Below, piece after piece: positions 55,001 through 64,000 of a DNA stretch of 64,000 bases (its first letter is position 1; every line of letters begins with the position of its first letter). The DNA is taken from positions 143,245 through 207,244 of the forward strand of contig JAGFBZ010000689.1 in assembly GCA_018398805.1 (NCBI GenBank). Direction: 5' to 3'. A program made the position numbers and the translations under genes. The notes under the pieces were generated by a model that worked only from the letters and a program-made list of their open reading frames with translations, had not been told where the DNA came from and did no database searches. The stretch is from Hirundichthys speculiger. Lineage: Eukaryota; Chordata; Actinopteri; Beloniformes; Exocoetidae.

Positions 55001-58000
55001 TAACCAAGTAAAACATTTATATCAAGATTAATATCTAACCTGGACATCCTCCTATCACTACACTTCTAGATGCTGTGCATCAAACTGTTGGGTGAAGTGA
55101 TTCTCACCGGAATTGCTAGCACAATCATATCTGTCATACTTTAAATTACTTAAAAACACTGAAAAAAGAGCAGCAATACAGAGAGGATGTAAAATCTAAA
55201 ATTGAAAATGTGTCAGATAAATATACCTCTTCAGGAGTTGAGTGTTGTCCTGTTTTACCAATCTCAGTTTGTGGATCGATGGAGGAACTGGAGTCTTCCA
55301 ATGCCATGTCAAGAGATGTTGAGCTTTGTCTCTGGTAACACATATTTTACCAAGATGGTTCAGGTTCAAAGTTCCAAGTCAGGTTAAAATACCTGCATAA
55401 TTTCCAGAAAACGTCTAACACGCACATTTGATAGAAACCATGCTTCATGGGGACCCATCACACAGTCTTATAGACACTTGCAGGGACCAGTTGTATATCA
55501 ATCTTTGCACACATTAACACTATTAAAGGTGTGTTGTGGGGACGTCGTGCTGTGTCTAGATTAGAATTATATTTAACCAAGTAAAACATTTATATCAAGA
55601 TTAATATCTAACCTGGATATCCTCCTATCACTACACTTCTAGATGCTGTGCATCAAACTGTTGGGTGAAGTGAAGTGATTCTCACCTGAATTGCTAGCAC
55701 AACCATATCTGTCATACTTTAAATTACTTAAAAACACTGAAAAAATGAGCAGTAATAAGAAAGGATGTCAAATCTAAAATTGAAAATGTGTCAGATAAAT
55801 ATACCTGTTCAGGAGTTGAGTGTTGTCCTGTTTTACCAGTCTCATCAGTTTGTGGATCGATGGAGGAACTGGAGTTTTCCACTGCCATGTCAAGAGATGT
55901 TGAGCTTTGTTTCTGGTAACACATATTTTACCAAGATGGTTCAGGTTCAAAGTTCCAAGTCAGGTTAAAATACCTGCATCATTTCCAGAAAACGTCTAAC
56001 ACGCACATTTGGTAGAAACCATGCTTCATGGGGACCCATCACACAGTCACACAGTCTTACAGTCTCATATTAATCTTTGCACACAATAACACTATTAAAG
56101 GTGTGTTGTGGGGACGTCGTGCTGTGTCTAGATTAGAGTTATATTTAACCAAGTAAAACATTTATATTAAAGATTTAAATATCTAACCTGGATATCCTCC
56201 TATCACTACACTTCTAGATGCTGTGCATCAAACTGTTGGGTGAAGTGATTCTCACTGGAATTGCTAGCACAACCATATCTGTCATACTTTAAATTACTTA
56301 AAAACACTGAAAAAAATGAGCAGTAATACAGAAAGGATGTCAAATCTAAAATTGAAAATGTGTCAGATAAATATACCTGTTCAGGAGTTGAGTGTTGTCC
56401 TGTTTTACCAATCTCAGTTTGTGGATCGATGGAGGAACTGGAGTCTTCCACTGCCATGTCAAGAGATGTTGAGCTTTGTTTCTGGTAACACATATTTTAC
56501 CAAGATGGTTCAGGTTCAAAGTTCCAAGTCAGGTTAAAATACCTGCATAATTTCCAGAAAACGTCTAACACGCACATTTGATAGAAACCATGCTTCCTGG
56601 GGACCCATCACACAGTCTTACAGACACTTGCAGGGACCAGTTGTATATCAATCTTTGCACACATTAACACTATTAAAGGTGTGTTGTGGGGACGTCGTGC
56701 TGTGTCTAGATTAGAGTTATATTTAACCAAGTAAAACATTTATATCAAGATTAATATCTAGCCTGGACATCCTCCTATCACTACACTTCTAGATGCTGTG
56801 CATCAAACTGTTGGGTGAAGTGATTCTCACCTGAATTGCTAGCACAACCATATCTGTCATACTTTAAATTACTTATAAACACTGAAAAAAAGAGCAGCAA
56901 TATAGAAAGGATGTAAAATCTAAAATTGAAAATGTGTCAGATAAATATACCTGTTTAGGAGTTGAGTGTTGTCCTGTTTTACCAATCTCAGTTTGTGGCT
57001 GGATGGAGGAACTGGAGTCTTCCACTGCTGTGTCATGAGATGTTGAGCTCTGTCTCTGGTAACATACATTTCATAAATACAGTGTTTAGGAGGAGAAAAT
57101 TTAAGAAATAGATATTCAGTTTTAATTTAGTCCAGTACATCAATGTTTTTCCATGCAGGTCTTTCTTGTATGTTCTTTTATAAAGTGTGTCAGAGCAAAT
57201 AAACATTACAAATATCCAAGGCAGTGTTTCCTGAGATCCTGGATTGATGAAAACTGAACATTTTAAAATAATTCATTTAATATTCCTTAATATTCATTTA
57301 ACATTCCTTAATATTCCTTTCTTACTGGTAAGCAATGATACAAAGACATGTTCAGTCCCAGAAAGAAAACAGTTCAGGTTCAACTAACCTTTTATGACCC
57401 ATAAATTAAACATTTTAATTCTAATCTATAATTAATTGTCTTTTCATTTTTGTTTTATATTTAACAGACACATTAATAGGTCCAGCTTTTGTCATTAGCT
57501 TTTTAGATGATCCAATTTGATCAGAAGCGTATTTGTTTATTTCTAAAGTTTGTCATGTCTTAAGTCAGTTTGTCATGTCTTCAGTTGTGTAATGTGTAAC
57601 ATACTTGTGTTCTCCATGGGCAATCTTCACCTCCATAGTCATAGGAAATTTCTTCTCCTTCTTCAATATCTTTCAGGGCAAACAAACAAAGGTGGGGGTT
57701 TCCATGGACATCAATTCTTTTCATCTTACAATTTGGATGTCTGTGGTCATCATTGACCAATCGCCCAAATGATTCGTCTTCCCTTGAGGCATCAATACTA
57801 AAACAAAATGAGAAAACCACAAAAAATAAAATTAAATATCAACAAAAATCAGAGAATAATTGAAAACATAGTTTTTCATATTGCAAAAATATAGATTAGA
57901 TATAGTTTTACGTCTTACCACCATGTTTTTCCTCTCCATTTGAATGCAAACATAAAGGCAGTACATAATGGGTGGTAAAGTTTTCTTCTTCTTTTGGATT

Positions 58001-58324
58001 CAGCATCACTTATCATGTCTCCCCTATACTCAACCACAAAATCTCCTTTGCAAATTGAACCTTTTGCAAATATACCACGTCCTGTTAAAGACAACAATTC
58101 ATTGTTATCATCAGTCCTTGCTTGATCCAAAAAAAGTTGGTTGGTCCATAATTATATTTATGTTCTGTATTAGCTTCTCATTAGAACATGACTGCACGTG
58201 GTCTCATCAGCACCATTTTACCTTTCACTTCATTAATGTATTTCACTTCTAATTTGCATGTTTTGTCAGTCTTTGAAGTGACATACTGAATCGCGTCTTT
58301 CATGGGGCTAATACGTGGTGGCAT
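50678..58324 (-). CDS. SET methyltransferase / tyrosine-recombinase chimeric protein, 13 coding exons
   Basis: Coding exons, 5' to 3': 58324-58222, 58081-57919, 57797-57605, 57055-56951, 56481-56377, 55912-55805, 55331-55227, 54767-54663, 54423-54361, 54095-52100, 52009-51941, 51563-51429, 50901-50678. Every junction has AG/GT and matching phase, and the total of 3474 nt gives 1157 residues with no stop. The ATG is the first in frame after an upstream TGA (59107-59105). Parts: SET domain like KMT5A (35-150), five homologous Ser/Thr/Asp-rich exons (154-329), acidic linker, two C2H2-type fingers (469-487, 551-570), tyrosine-recombinase-like domain (about 780-990), C-terminal block (1084-1157). 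A nuclear chromatin or DNA role is inferred, not shown. Family architecture unknown to me. Expression is untested. Confidence 0.88.
52100..54095 (-). CDS. Large exon: zinc fingers and tyrosine-recombinase-like domain
   Basis: 1996 nt, acceptor TTTGTTTTAG, donor GTATGT. The acidic start LEDSGELYDSGSGSDDDF leads to finger 1 (HYCLYCSKPYAKMARHLESAH: C469, C472, H482, H487) and finger 2 (CVYCQALFTRRVLWRHIRSC: C551, C554, H566, C570). A helical stretch follows, then FNRRREGEVASM (Arg820), RGKRGRPVPILL (Lys867), STKLRKHAATLS (Arg940), NFLGHDIRIHREFYRLP (His966, Tyr975). Spacing of Arg940-His966-Tyr975 is that of tyrosine recombinases, and the fold is used by Crypton transposons and their domesticated relatives. 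The first His of HxxR is Thr. Whether it cuts DNA is unknown. Confidence 0.85.
54663..57055 (-). repeat. Tandemly duplicated 35-codon exons, about 575-bp unit
   Basis: Five homologous exons, 105, 105, 108, 105 and 105 nt, all phase 0: 57055-56951, 56481-56377, 55912-55805, 55331-55227, 54767-54663. Each encodes (R/K/T)QSSTS...EDSSSS...PQT...GKTGQHSTP-like sequence. The three central ones sit in near-identical 570-580 bp units including intron sequence (ACATTTGATAGAAACC at 54851, 55424, 56574; a variant at 56005). The third copy has one extra codon. The outer two are more diverged and share a different flank (TACATTTCAT), so the array grew from within. Confidence 0.93.
57605..58324 (-). CDS. 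SET-domain exons (KMT5A-like)
   Basis: Three exons encode MPPRISPMKDAIQYV..., then GRGIFAKGSICKGDFVVEY (residues 35-53), RRRKLYHP, FMFAFKWRGKTWC, IDASREDESFGRLV, NDDHRHPNCKMKRID and HLCLFALKDIEEGEEISYDY (to 143). Motif order GxG, cofactor-binding Tyr/Arg region, (N)xxHxxxPNC and ELxYDY-like is that of SET lysine methyltransferases. The closest recognised member is KMT5A/SET8, which methylates H4K20. The usual NHS is NDDH here. No pre-SET or post-SET cysteine cluster is visible. The exon phases (1, 2, 0) are coherent. Enzyme activity is inferred from the family. Confidence 0.9.
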
Positions 58325-59047
58325 TTCCAACTGCAGAGAGATTTTGAGAAAAGTATATTTTATTAACTTGGCATAATGCTGTCAATGAGAATACAAGTCC
58401 TTAGATATTTTTATATTAAGCCTCAAACATTCCAAGAAAATAAATCAAACATTATCAAAATCCATCATAGTTTAAATAACTCATCTAACTACCTCTAACT
58501 ATAAATTATAATCATCATTTTTGTACATTGGTCAACTAAGCAGCTCTACCTAGGAAGCTCTTCACTTATAGTAGACTCTTCCTGGCTAGCCTCTTGAAAC
58601 AGAAATCTATGTGGCTTCAGAACAGTATGTCTTCATGAGTCAAACCACTACTTTGGAACAAATTTTATATTTTTTTTATAGAAAAACTGGACATATTGAA
58701 CAATTTCTAGCATGTAACTGGATGCTTCCTTTTTTAAAAATTATTTTCATCAACTGTCCTGTCCTGACCGAGGATAAAAACTACAAGCTAAGGCTACACA
58801 ACTACACTTGACTTCGGCTATTTACAAGTTAAAGTTTCAAAGTGGAGGGTTCATTTAAGCCGATGTTTACTATTTTCACTGTGAATCTTGTCAAGATGTA
58901 CAATGAAAATAGTAAACATTTAAATAATTTAAGAAGACACTTGACTAGAGCTAGCTAGCCATCTTGCAGATTAGAGGTATTTAAATATATTTTATAGTTA
59001 CACCAATGTTTTGTTAAACATTGATTTAATGTTTTAAATGTACTCAC

Positions 59048-59107
59048 CTTGGGGTTTATGCATAATCCTTCAAAGAAATTCTTTCGTCTCTGCTTCCTTA
59101 ACCATCA
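59048..59107 (-). other. 5' untranslated exon of the chimeric gene
   Basis: A consensus GTGAGTA donor follows position 59048 on the minus strand. The frame upstream of ATG 58324 is open through this exon back to a TGA at 59107-59105 and has no earlier ATG, so the exon is taken as untranslated. Its true 5' boundary is not determined and may lie further right. Confidence 0.55.
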
Positions 59108-59389
59108 AATGATCCTTCTCCTTGTTATCTGAGTGAATTTCCACCTTCGACTCTTAAATTGACTGTTTGGTAATGAAATCCTTCTTAATGGGGACCAGGA
59201 AGTAGGTGGTGCCTTACCATATTTGGAAAACTGTGTGTGTGGAGCAGTGGTTGCAATACCAGCCAAAAATGATAAGGGGGAGCTCGAGAGCACACACCAC
59301 ACACAGATATTGACTGATAAACATGTGCTATGGGCCAATGCTAAAAACTTCACAGGCAGATTCAGAATAGCATTTGAAGACATTTAAAA

Positions 59390-59530
59390 CTGTTTTCTTT
59401 ATGGGGACCAGCTTTTTGGTCCCCATACTGCAACAGGTCCCCATGACGTGACTGTGTAAACAGAGAGATGTCCCCACACTGTCTATGATTACTAGAACAC
59501 ACACACACACACACACAAACATGCACATCC
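59390..59530. repeat. TGGGGACC inverted motif plus (CA)n, right flank
   Basis: ATGGGGACCAGCTTTTTGGTCCCCAT (59402-59427) is a small hairpin. It is followed by AGGTCCCCATGACG, ATGTCCCCACAC and a CA run at 59494-59517. Orientation is opposite to the GGGGAC motifs at 49817-50110. Confidence 0.6.
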
Positions 59531-59777
59531 ATATTTTCTCAGCATACATGTATATACATATTGACACCTTTTCCATTGAATGTTTATTTGCTTATGTTAG
59601 TCTAGTTGTCTTTAGTTATTAGATATAAGGATCTTGATTCAAGTGTTGTTCATTTAATGCTTGTGTTAATTAATTCTGATACATTTTAATGAGAGAAGTT
59701 GTTGGTGGTTATTTTACAGTTTTGTAACATTTGCTGGTTGAAGAGGTATGTGCTTGGACTCAGACCTTTTCTGTTGC

Positions 59778-59813
59778 AGCCTGTGACCAGCCTGTGACAC
59801 CTGGTCACAGGCT
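59778..59813. repeat. 13-bp inverted repeat, 10-nt loop
   Basis: AGCCTGTGACCAG (59778-59790) pairs perfectly with CTGGTCACAGGCT (59801-59813). The loop CCTGTGACAC repeats part of the arm. It lies between the chimeric gene and the pogo-like exons. Confidence 0.85.
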
Positions 59814-60208
59814 GGCACGCATAGAACAACAGCCATTTTGAGACTGATTGTGCTGTTTAGCCTTTGTTTCCTGATTTATCAGGTGGTGCCCCATTTCAAT
59901 TTGTTAACTTTGTCAATATATTTCTGGTTATTAGCAGTTGTCCCTTAAGACAGTCGGTAATAACCCCCTCTTTTGACTAAACAGGTTCCTTATATGCACA
60001 CAACACAACTTTTAAAATGATGTGACGCTGCTAGATAAAGATTGGCCTGAATTGCACAGAGAGGTTGTTTTAATAAAAAAGTGGTGGTGGGTTGTGAGAC
60101 AAATGCCATGGGGCAAAGTAAGACACTGTCTAACTTTTCCCCTGGAGGCAAAGTAAGACAAAAAGTAAGTTTTGTTTTTCATGTCCTAAACAGTTTGAAA
60201 AATCCATC

Positions 60209-60994
60209 ATGCCAAGGAAATACAACAGGAAGACAACCTGGGGCAGAACCTCCCTTGAACAGATGGAAAGTGCAGCCACTGAGGTCATGGAGCAAAAGAA
60301 GTCTTTAAGAGCTGTTTCAAGGGATCAAAATATTGACAAGTCAAGCCTCCTAAGATTTATAATTAAAAAGGAGAGGGGAGGCGTTCTTACAGTGGCCTTG
60401 AGTTCAGTTACCCAGGCAAAGAGAATTTTTCACTGATGAGATGGAGGAAAAACTTTCCAAACACCTGAAAGAACTTGTTGAACAGTCCTATGTCTTCTCT
60501 CCAGCTAAGTGCCGCACACTGGCATTTAAATATGCCGAAAAGAACCATGTCCTCATGCCTGCCAATTGGAAAGAGATGCAGTGTGCAGGTAAGCCAGGAT
60601 GTGCAAGACAGCATGTGATTTCCTATGGTAACTAAGGCTGATCTTCCCACAAGTCTAAATCTTATAATAATGGATTGTCTATAGGTAAAGAATGGTTCCG
60701 CAGCTTCCTAGCACATCACCAACTTTCTGTCCAAACTCCAGAAGCAACATCCCTCGGAAAGGCCACTGCCTTCAATAGAACGACTGTTGGGGAGTTCTTT
60801 GATAATCTGGCAGTACTCATGGACAGGTGAGAGAATTAATTCTTCCAATGCATATGTTATATTTGGGTTTTATTCTCTAAGATTATGTAGTTTTGATTCC
60901 CTTTCTCCTTATCTTTAACAGACATAAATTCCCCCCACACATGATTTTCAGTGTGAATGAAACAGGTGTCTATACAGTACAAAGGCCTCAGCAG
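60209..60994 (+). pseudogene. pogo/Tigger-type transposase, first three exons
   Basis: Exons 60209-60588, 60685-60826 and 60922-60994, with AG/GT sites and agreeing phases (1, 2, 0). MPRKYNRKTTWGRTSLEQM, LRAVSRDQNIDKSSLLRFI (psq-type HTH), then [50 protein letters not shown] (CENP-B type HTH), and FPPHMIFSVNETGVYTVQRP. The last motif holds the first Asp of the DDE triad in pogo-like transposases, here Asn. Exon 1 is frameshifted by one extra T in the run 60426-60430. The remaining catalytic exons are not seen before the Harbinger element at 61567. Confidence 0.75.
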
Positions 60995-61166
60995 GTAAGA
61001 TACACGATACACACACAAGGCTGACGTGTAGCTTGAAATAATGTAAAAAACAGCTAGTTAGTGAGAGCATCAGCAGCCCCCAGCCTGGTCCTCTGGTGGC
61101 TGGTGGGACCTCCAAGCTAGCAAGGCTGAGAATGTCGCTCCAAAATCAGCTCTGGTTCTCCTCCCT

Positions 61167-61375
61167 GGCCTGGTCCTCAGCCAGCCACCAGCCCGGTTTT
61201 TATCCATGGTCTGGTCCTCAGCCAGCCCCCAGCCTGGCCCTCAGCCATGGTCTGCTCCTCAGCCAGCCTCCAGCCTGGCTCACACCCATTGTGTGGTCCT
61301 CAGCCAGCCTTCAGCCTGGCTTTCATCCATGGTCTGGTCCTCAGCCAGCCTCCGGCCTGGTCCTCCAGTGGCCCC
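61167..61375. repeat. Minisatellite, about 43-bp unit, five copies
   Basis: Copies of (C)TGGTCCTCAGCCAGCC followed by xCCAGCCTGGC...CCATGGT are arranged head to tail. The 131-codon plus-strand frame across it only reflects the repeat. Confidence 0.85.
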
Positions 61376-61743
61376 TAGGATGTCCGAGCAAACGAGGCCA
61401 AGAATGGTGGTCTAAAATTGTATCGGCTCACTCGGGGACGCGGGTTCCTGCCTTGGTGGTAGTACTTGATATGTGGCTTGTAATAACATAATAATCAGCT
61501 AGTTTATGAGAGCATCTGCCTACAGAGAGCCTAAAGATTGAACATGCCATTGATTCTGAACTCTCTGGGCCTGATTTACTAAGATCCTAAATAAAGAGTA
61601 CTAAATTGCGTGTGCACTGAAAAAGTTTGCGCGTGCTGTTGTTGTGTGTTTTGCGGGTGATCAACTAAGAATGCTCGCGCAATTGATAACAGGTGCAAAC
61701 CGCAGTATTTAAATGAGGTGTTGCGTGTCTTACGGTTTGCGCC

Positions 61744-62786
61744 ATGGAGAGTCTGGATGGAAAGCAGGATGGACGCAAGCGCAAAATGAAATTTGACGAG
61801 TTGGAGTTAGAAATATTAGTGGAAGAGGTAAATAAACACATTCATGAAATACAGCAAAGAAATTTAAACATTACCAAAAGAAACGCAATATGGGAGAAAA
61901 TCTGCGATAGAATAAATGCAGTTGGTAAAACAAAAAGAACGGCAGATGAGGTTAAAAGAAGGTGGCAAGATATAAGGCGAAGAACTAAAGAAAAAGTGGC
62001 CTTTAATAAAACTTCGGCAAACAAGACAGGTGGAGGGCCTGCGGAAGAGATGCCTCTAACCAGCATTGAGCAGCAGGTGCAGCTCACCTTCTGCGAGGAG
62101 CAGATAACTGGGATACTGGGTTATGACACGCTAGAGCCAACTGCAGAACAAGGTAGGCGCACAATAAGAAACACTTTTTTTCTCCATGAAAACACGTGAT
62201 TTATTTATTATCACAAATAAAAAAATGAATGTGCCTCCTGTGGCAACCTTTTGCTGAATAATACTCGATTTAACATTCAAATAAAATATTTCTCCTTTTG
62301 CATGTGGAGAAACCCCAGTCCTCAAATCAGGCACCAAAAAGCATCCCTGCAGAGCCTCAAAAGCGGCCAGTTTATGAGGACATTGACAGAGAGTTGCTGC
62401 AAGAACAAAAAAAACAGTCTACAGCCCTTGAAGATGGCTTATCTTCCGTTGCGCACGAGGTGCGAGCTGTGTCCTCTATGGCCCGAGCGCTCAGGCGGGA
62501 TACTCGGGCCATTGCTGCGCACACTCGGCAGCTGGTCAGTGCTGTATCTGCTCTAACGATGGCCATAAATACCCTGGCGAGAGGGATCCAGGATGGATTT
62601 CAGGCAGTGGTGAGGGCTCTCATTCCCAGCGGTCCCAGAGTGGAGCAGCCGGAGACTGGAGAGGAGGGAGAACTGAGCATTGGCGAGGCGCGCACTGGAG
62701 GAGAGGAGAGCCACGTTGGAGCAACGCGTAACCTGCGAAAAAGAAAAAAACAACTTACAAATGTGAAGGCAAAAAGAGGGAAATAA
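61744..62786 (+). CDS. Myb/MADF-like DNA-binding protein of Harbinger
   Basis: Two exons: 61744-62152 (GTAGGC donor, phase 1) and, by the phase-compatible acceptor CCCTGCAG, 62353-62786, giving about 280 residues. The N-terminus MESLDGKQDGRKRKMKFDEL is followed by LEILVEEVNKHIHEI, NAIWEKICDRINAV and TADEVKRRWQDIRRRTKEK, a trihelix Myb/SANT-like fold with its tryptophans. The C-terminal half has a helical LLQEQKKQSTALEDGL region and a basic end, NLRKRKKQL. In Harbinger elements this partner protein aids nuclear import and end recognition of the transposase. An alternative acceptor at 62310 is out of phase. No stop or frameshift seen. Confidence 0.8.
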
Positions 62787-63010
62787 CACACAACAGGCTC
62801 CACTACCTCCTGTCTTACATTTTACAAGACCGGTAATAAAAGTGTTTCTTTAATTTTAGGAAGTAGCGTAGTGTAGTGTAGCTTAAATTTTGTTAACTGC
62901 AGTGGCTGTGAATGTTTAATTCGTTTGGTTAAATAAATTTATGATTAATTGTGGTGTTTTTCTGTGTATTATGGAATGAAAATTAAGAATTAATGTATTC
63001 CACTCACAGT

Positions 63011-64000
63011 TCATGAGAAATGGCCTTGAATGAGAGTGATGCGTGTCTGCAATCCCGCAGCATTGGGTTGTTGCCCCCCAGGGAGCCCATGGTAGTGGTC
63101 ATCATCATCATCATCATCCTCCTCCATTTCCACAGCAGCATGCTCCAACCCATGACGTTTAGCGATGTTGTGCAACATGCAGCAGACAATTGCAATCTTG
63201 GCCACTTTTTCTGGGCTGTACAGCAGTGCTCCTCCAGTGCGGTCCAAACAGCGGAACCGGCTTTTCAATACGGCTGCATTGGGCTGCATTGTACCGATTC
63301 TCTCCTGGGGTGGTCGGATATAGTACAGGAGTCATGAGGAAGGGGTGTAGGGGGTATGCGCTATCACCTAATGACAGAAAATATGAATCAATATGGCATA
63401 AATGCATGACACTTCTTTAATGTGAGGAATGATTTTACAAAGTATAAATTATATAAAACTCACCCAAAAGCCAGCCATCTCCATACTCGCCATCTCGCAA
63501 CTTGGAATAAAGAATGCAGCTCCTCAGGATAAAGGAGTCATGCACCGACCCAGGATATTTAGCCACAACATTTGTTACGATGCCTTCGGAGTCACAAACA
63601 ACCTGCACATTTAATGAATGTGTGTGTTTTCTATTTCTGTACACATGCTCCGTGTTTGATGGGGGAACCAGCTGAATATGAGTGCAGTCAATCGCTCCTA
63701 TTACTCTGGGGAACCCAGCAACTGCATAAAATCCGTGTTTGACATCATTCAGTGCGTCCCGAGTGGATGGGAACCGTATGTGCCTGCCCATCCTGCGTAA
63801 CAGAGTGCTGAGGACAGTGGACAGCACACCTGAAAAACTGCTTTGGGAGAGCCCAGCAGAAATGGCTACAGTGCGCTGGAATGACCCTGATGCGAGGAAA
63901 TGAAGAGTTGAGAGCAGTTTCGGCAAGGCAGGTATGGTGTTACTCCTGCTTGTGACCGGCTCCAAATCACCCCCTAACTCATTCAACAGCTCCAAGATGG
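63011..64000 (-). pseudogene. HARBI1-like transposase (5' end outside window)
   Basis: Exon 64000-63464: MELLNELGGDLEPVTSRSN, HFLASGSFQRTVAISAGLSQ, FPSTRDALNDVKHGFYAVAG, then VIGAIDCTHIQLVPP (first catalytic Asp) and AKYPGSVHDSFIL (second Asp), with donor GTGAGT. Exon 63367-63011 is in phase: GDSAYPLHPFLMTPVLYPTT, ENRYN, then a break. The normal stretch with the third acidic residue (ERCNGxLKxRFR-type) is replaced by a short duplicated TGCAGCCCAATGCAGCC, and the frame shifts before VLKSRFRCLDRTGG and KIAIVCCMLHNIAKRHG. Acidic Asp-rich tail. Inactive as it stands. Confidence 0.85.

Larger units (their letters stand above)
61567..64000. mobile_element. PIF/Harbinger transposon, left part
   Basis: Begins GGGCCTGATTTACTAAGATC, a Harbinger-type terminus, followed by GCGTGTGCAC/TTGCGCGTG subterminal motifs. 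It carries the two expected genes, a Myb/MADF-like protein on plus (61744-62786) and a HARBI1-like transposase on minus (63011 to beyond the edge), converging tail to tail. The right end lies outside the window. Confidence 0.85.

Noticed and set aside
54851..57100. CRISPR-like or satellite array
   Set aside because: The unit is about 575 bp, each containing a spliced coding exon. It is an intragenic exon duplication in a eukaryotic gene.
61096..61491. 131-codon plus-strand frame rich in Ser, Pro and Trp
   Set aside because: It reads through the 43-bp minisatellite. The periodic sequence is the repeat, not a protein family.
1..64000. tRNA, rRNA or snRNA genes
   Set aside because: No cloverleaf with A and B boxes, rRNA core motif or snRNA signature was noticed on either strand. 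A covariance-model scan was not possible here.

Overview
The window is nuclear DNA from a vertebrate, almost certainly a teleost fish. It carries Rex3 (RTE-clade) LINEs, L2/CR1-group and L1-like LINEs, Tc1-like elements, several hAT families with intact target-site duplications (TSDs), a GGGCCC-ended element and a PIF/Harbinger element. Genes are split by GT-AG introns, and long AT-rich stretches carry no recognisable gene. No bacterial operon, rRNA, tRNA or CRISPR array was seen.

Layout. 1-4.3 kb: two weak minus-strand 5' exon candidates, a short hAT MITE and an L2 relic. 4.3-12.1 kb: AT-rich tandem repeats, a minus-strand L2 LINE, a GC-rich repeat, a THAP zinc-finger exon, and a 2.9 kb jockey-type LINE lying against a decayed acidic first exon. 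13.4-18.5 kb: nested insertions (hAT inside hAT; Tc1, then L2, then hAT). 22-28.9 kb: L1 remnants, LINE relics and a palindromic Tc1/mariner MITE. 28.9-32.3 kb: a complete-length but dead Rex3 with a 12-bp TSD. 35.5-40.4 kb: hAT ends, LINE relics and a Tc1 element. 41.8-44.0 kb: a second Rex3 split by a GGGCCC-ended element that itself holds another repeat. 45.1-48.5 kb: a BED-finger hAT element with an internal deletion.

The key locus is at 50.7-59.1 kb on the minus strand. It is an apparently intact gene with 13 coding exons (predicted 1157 residues), every splice phase agreeing. It joins an N-terminal KMT5A/SET8-like SET methyltransferase domain to five homologous Ser/Thr/Asp-rich exons (three in a ~575-bp tandem array), two C2H2-type fingers, and a tyrosine-recombinase-like domain with the R...K...xxR...H...Y layout known from Crypton transposons. 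A conserved-looking C-terminal block follows. I know of no described family with this architecture. Teleost genomes do carry many unnamed KMT5A-like genes.

To its right lie the first three exons of a pogo/Tigger-type transposase (frameshifted, first catalytic Asp replaced), a 43-bp minisatellite, and the left part of a PIF/Harbinger element. That element has an intact Myb/MADF-like gene on the plus strand and, converging on it, a HARBI1-like transposase that has lost its third catalytic residue. The window ends inside this transposase.
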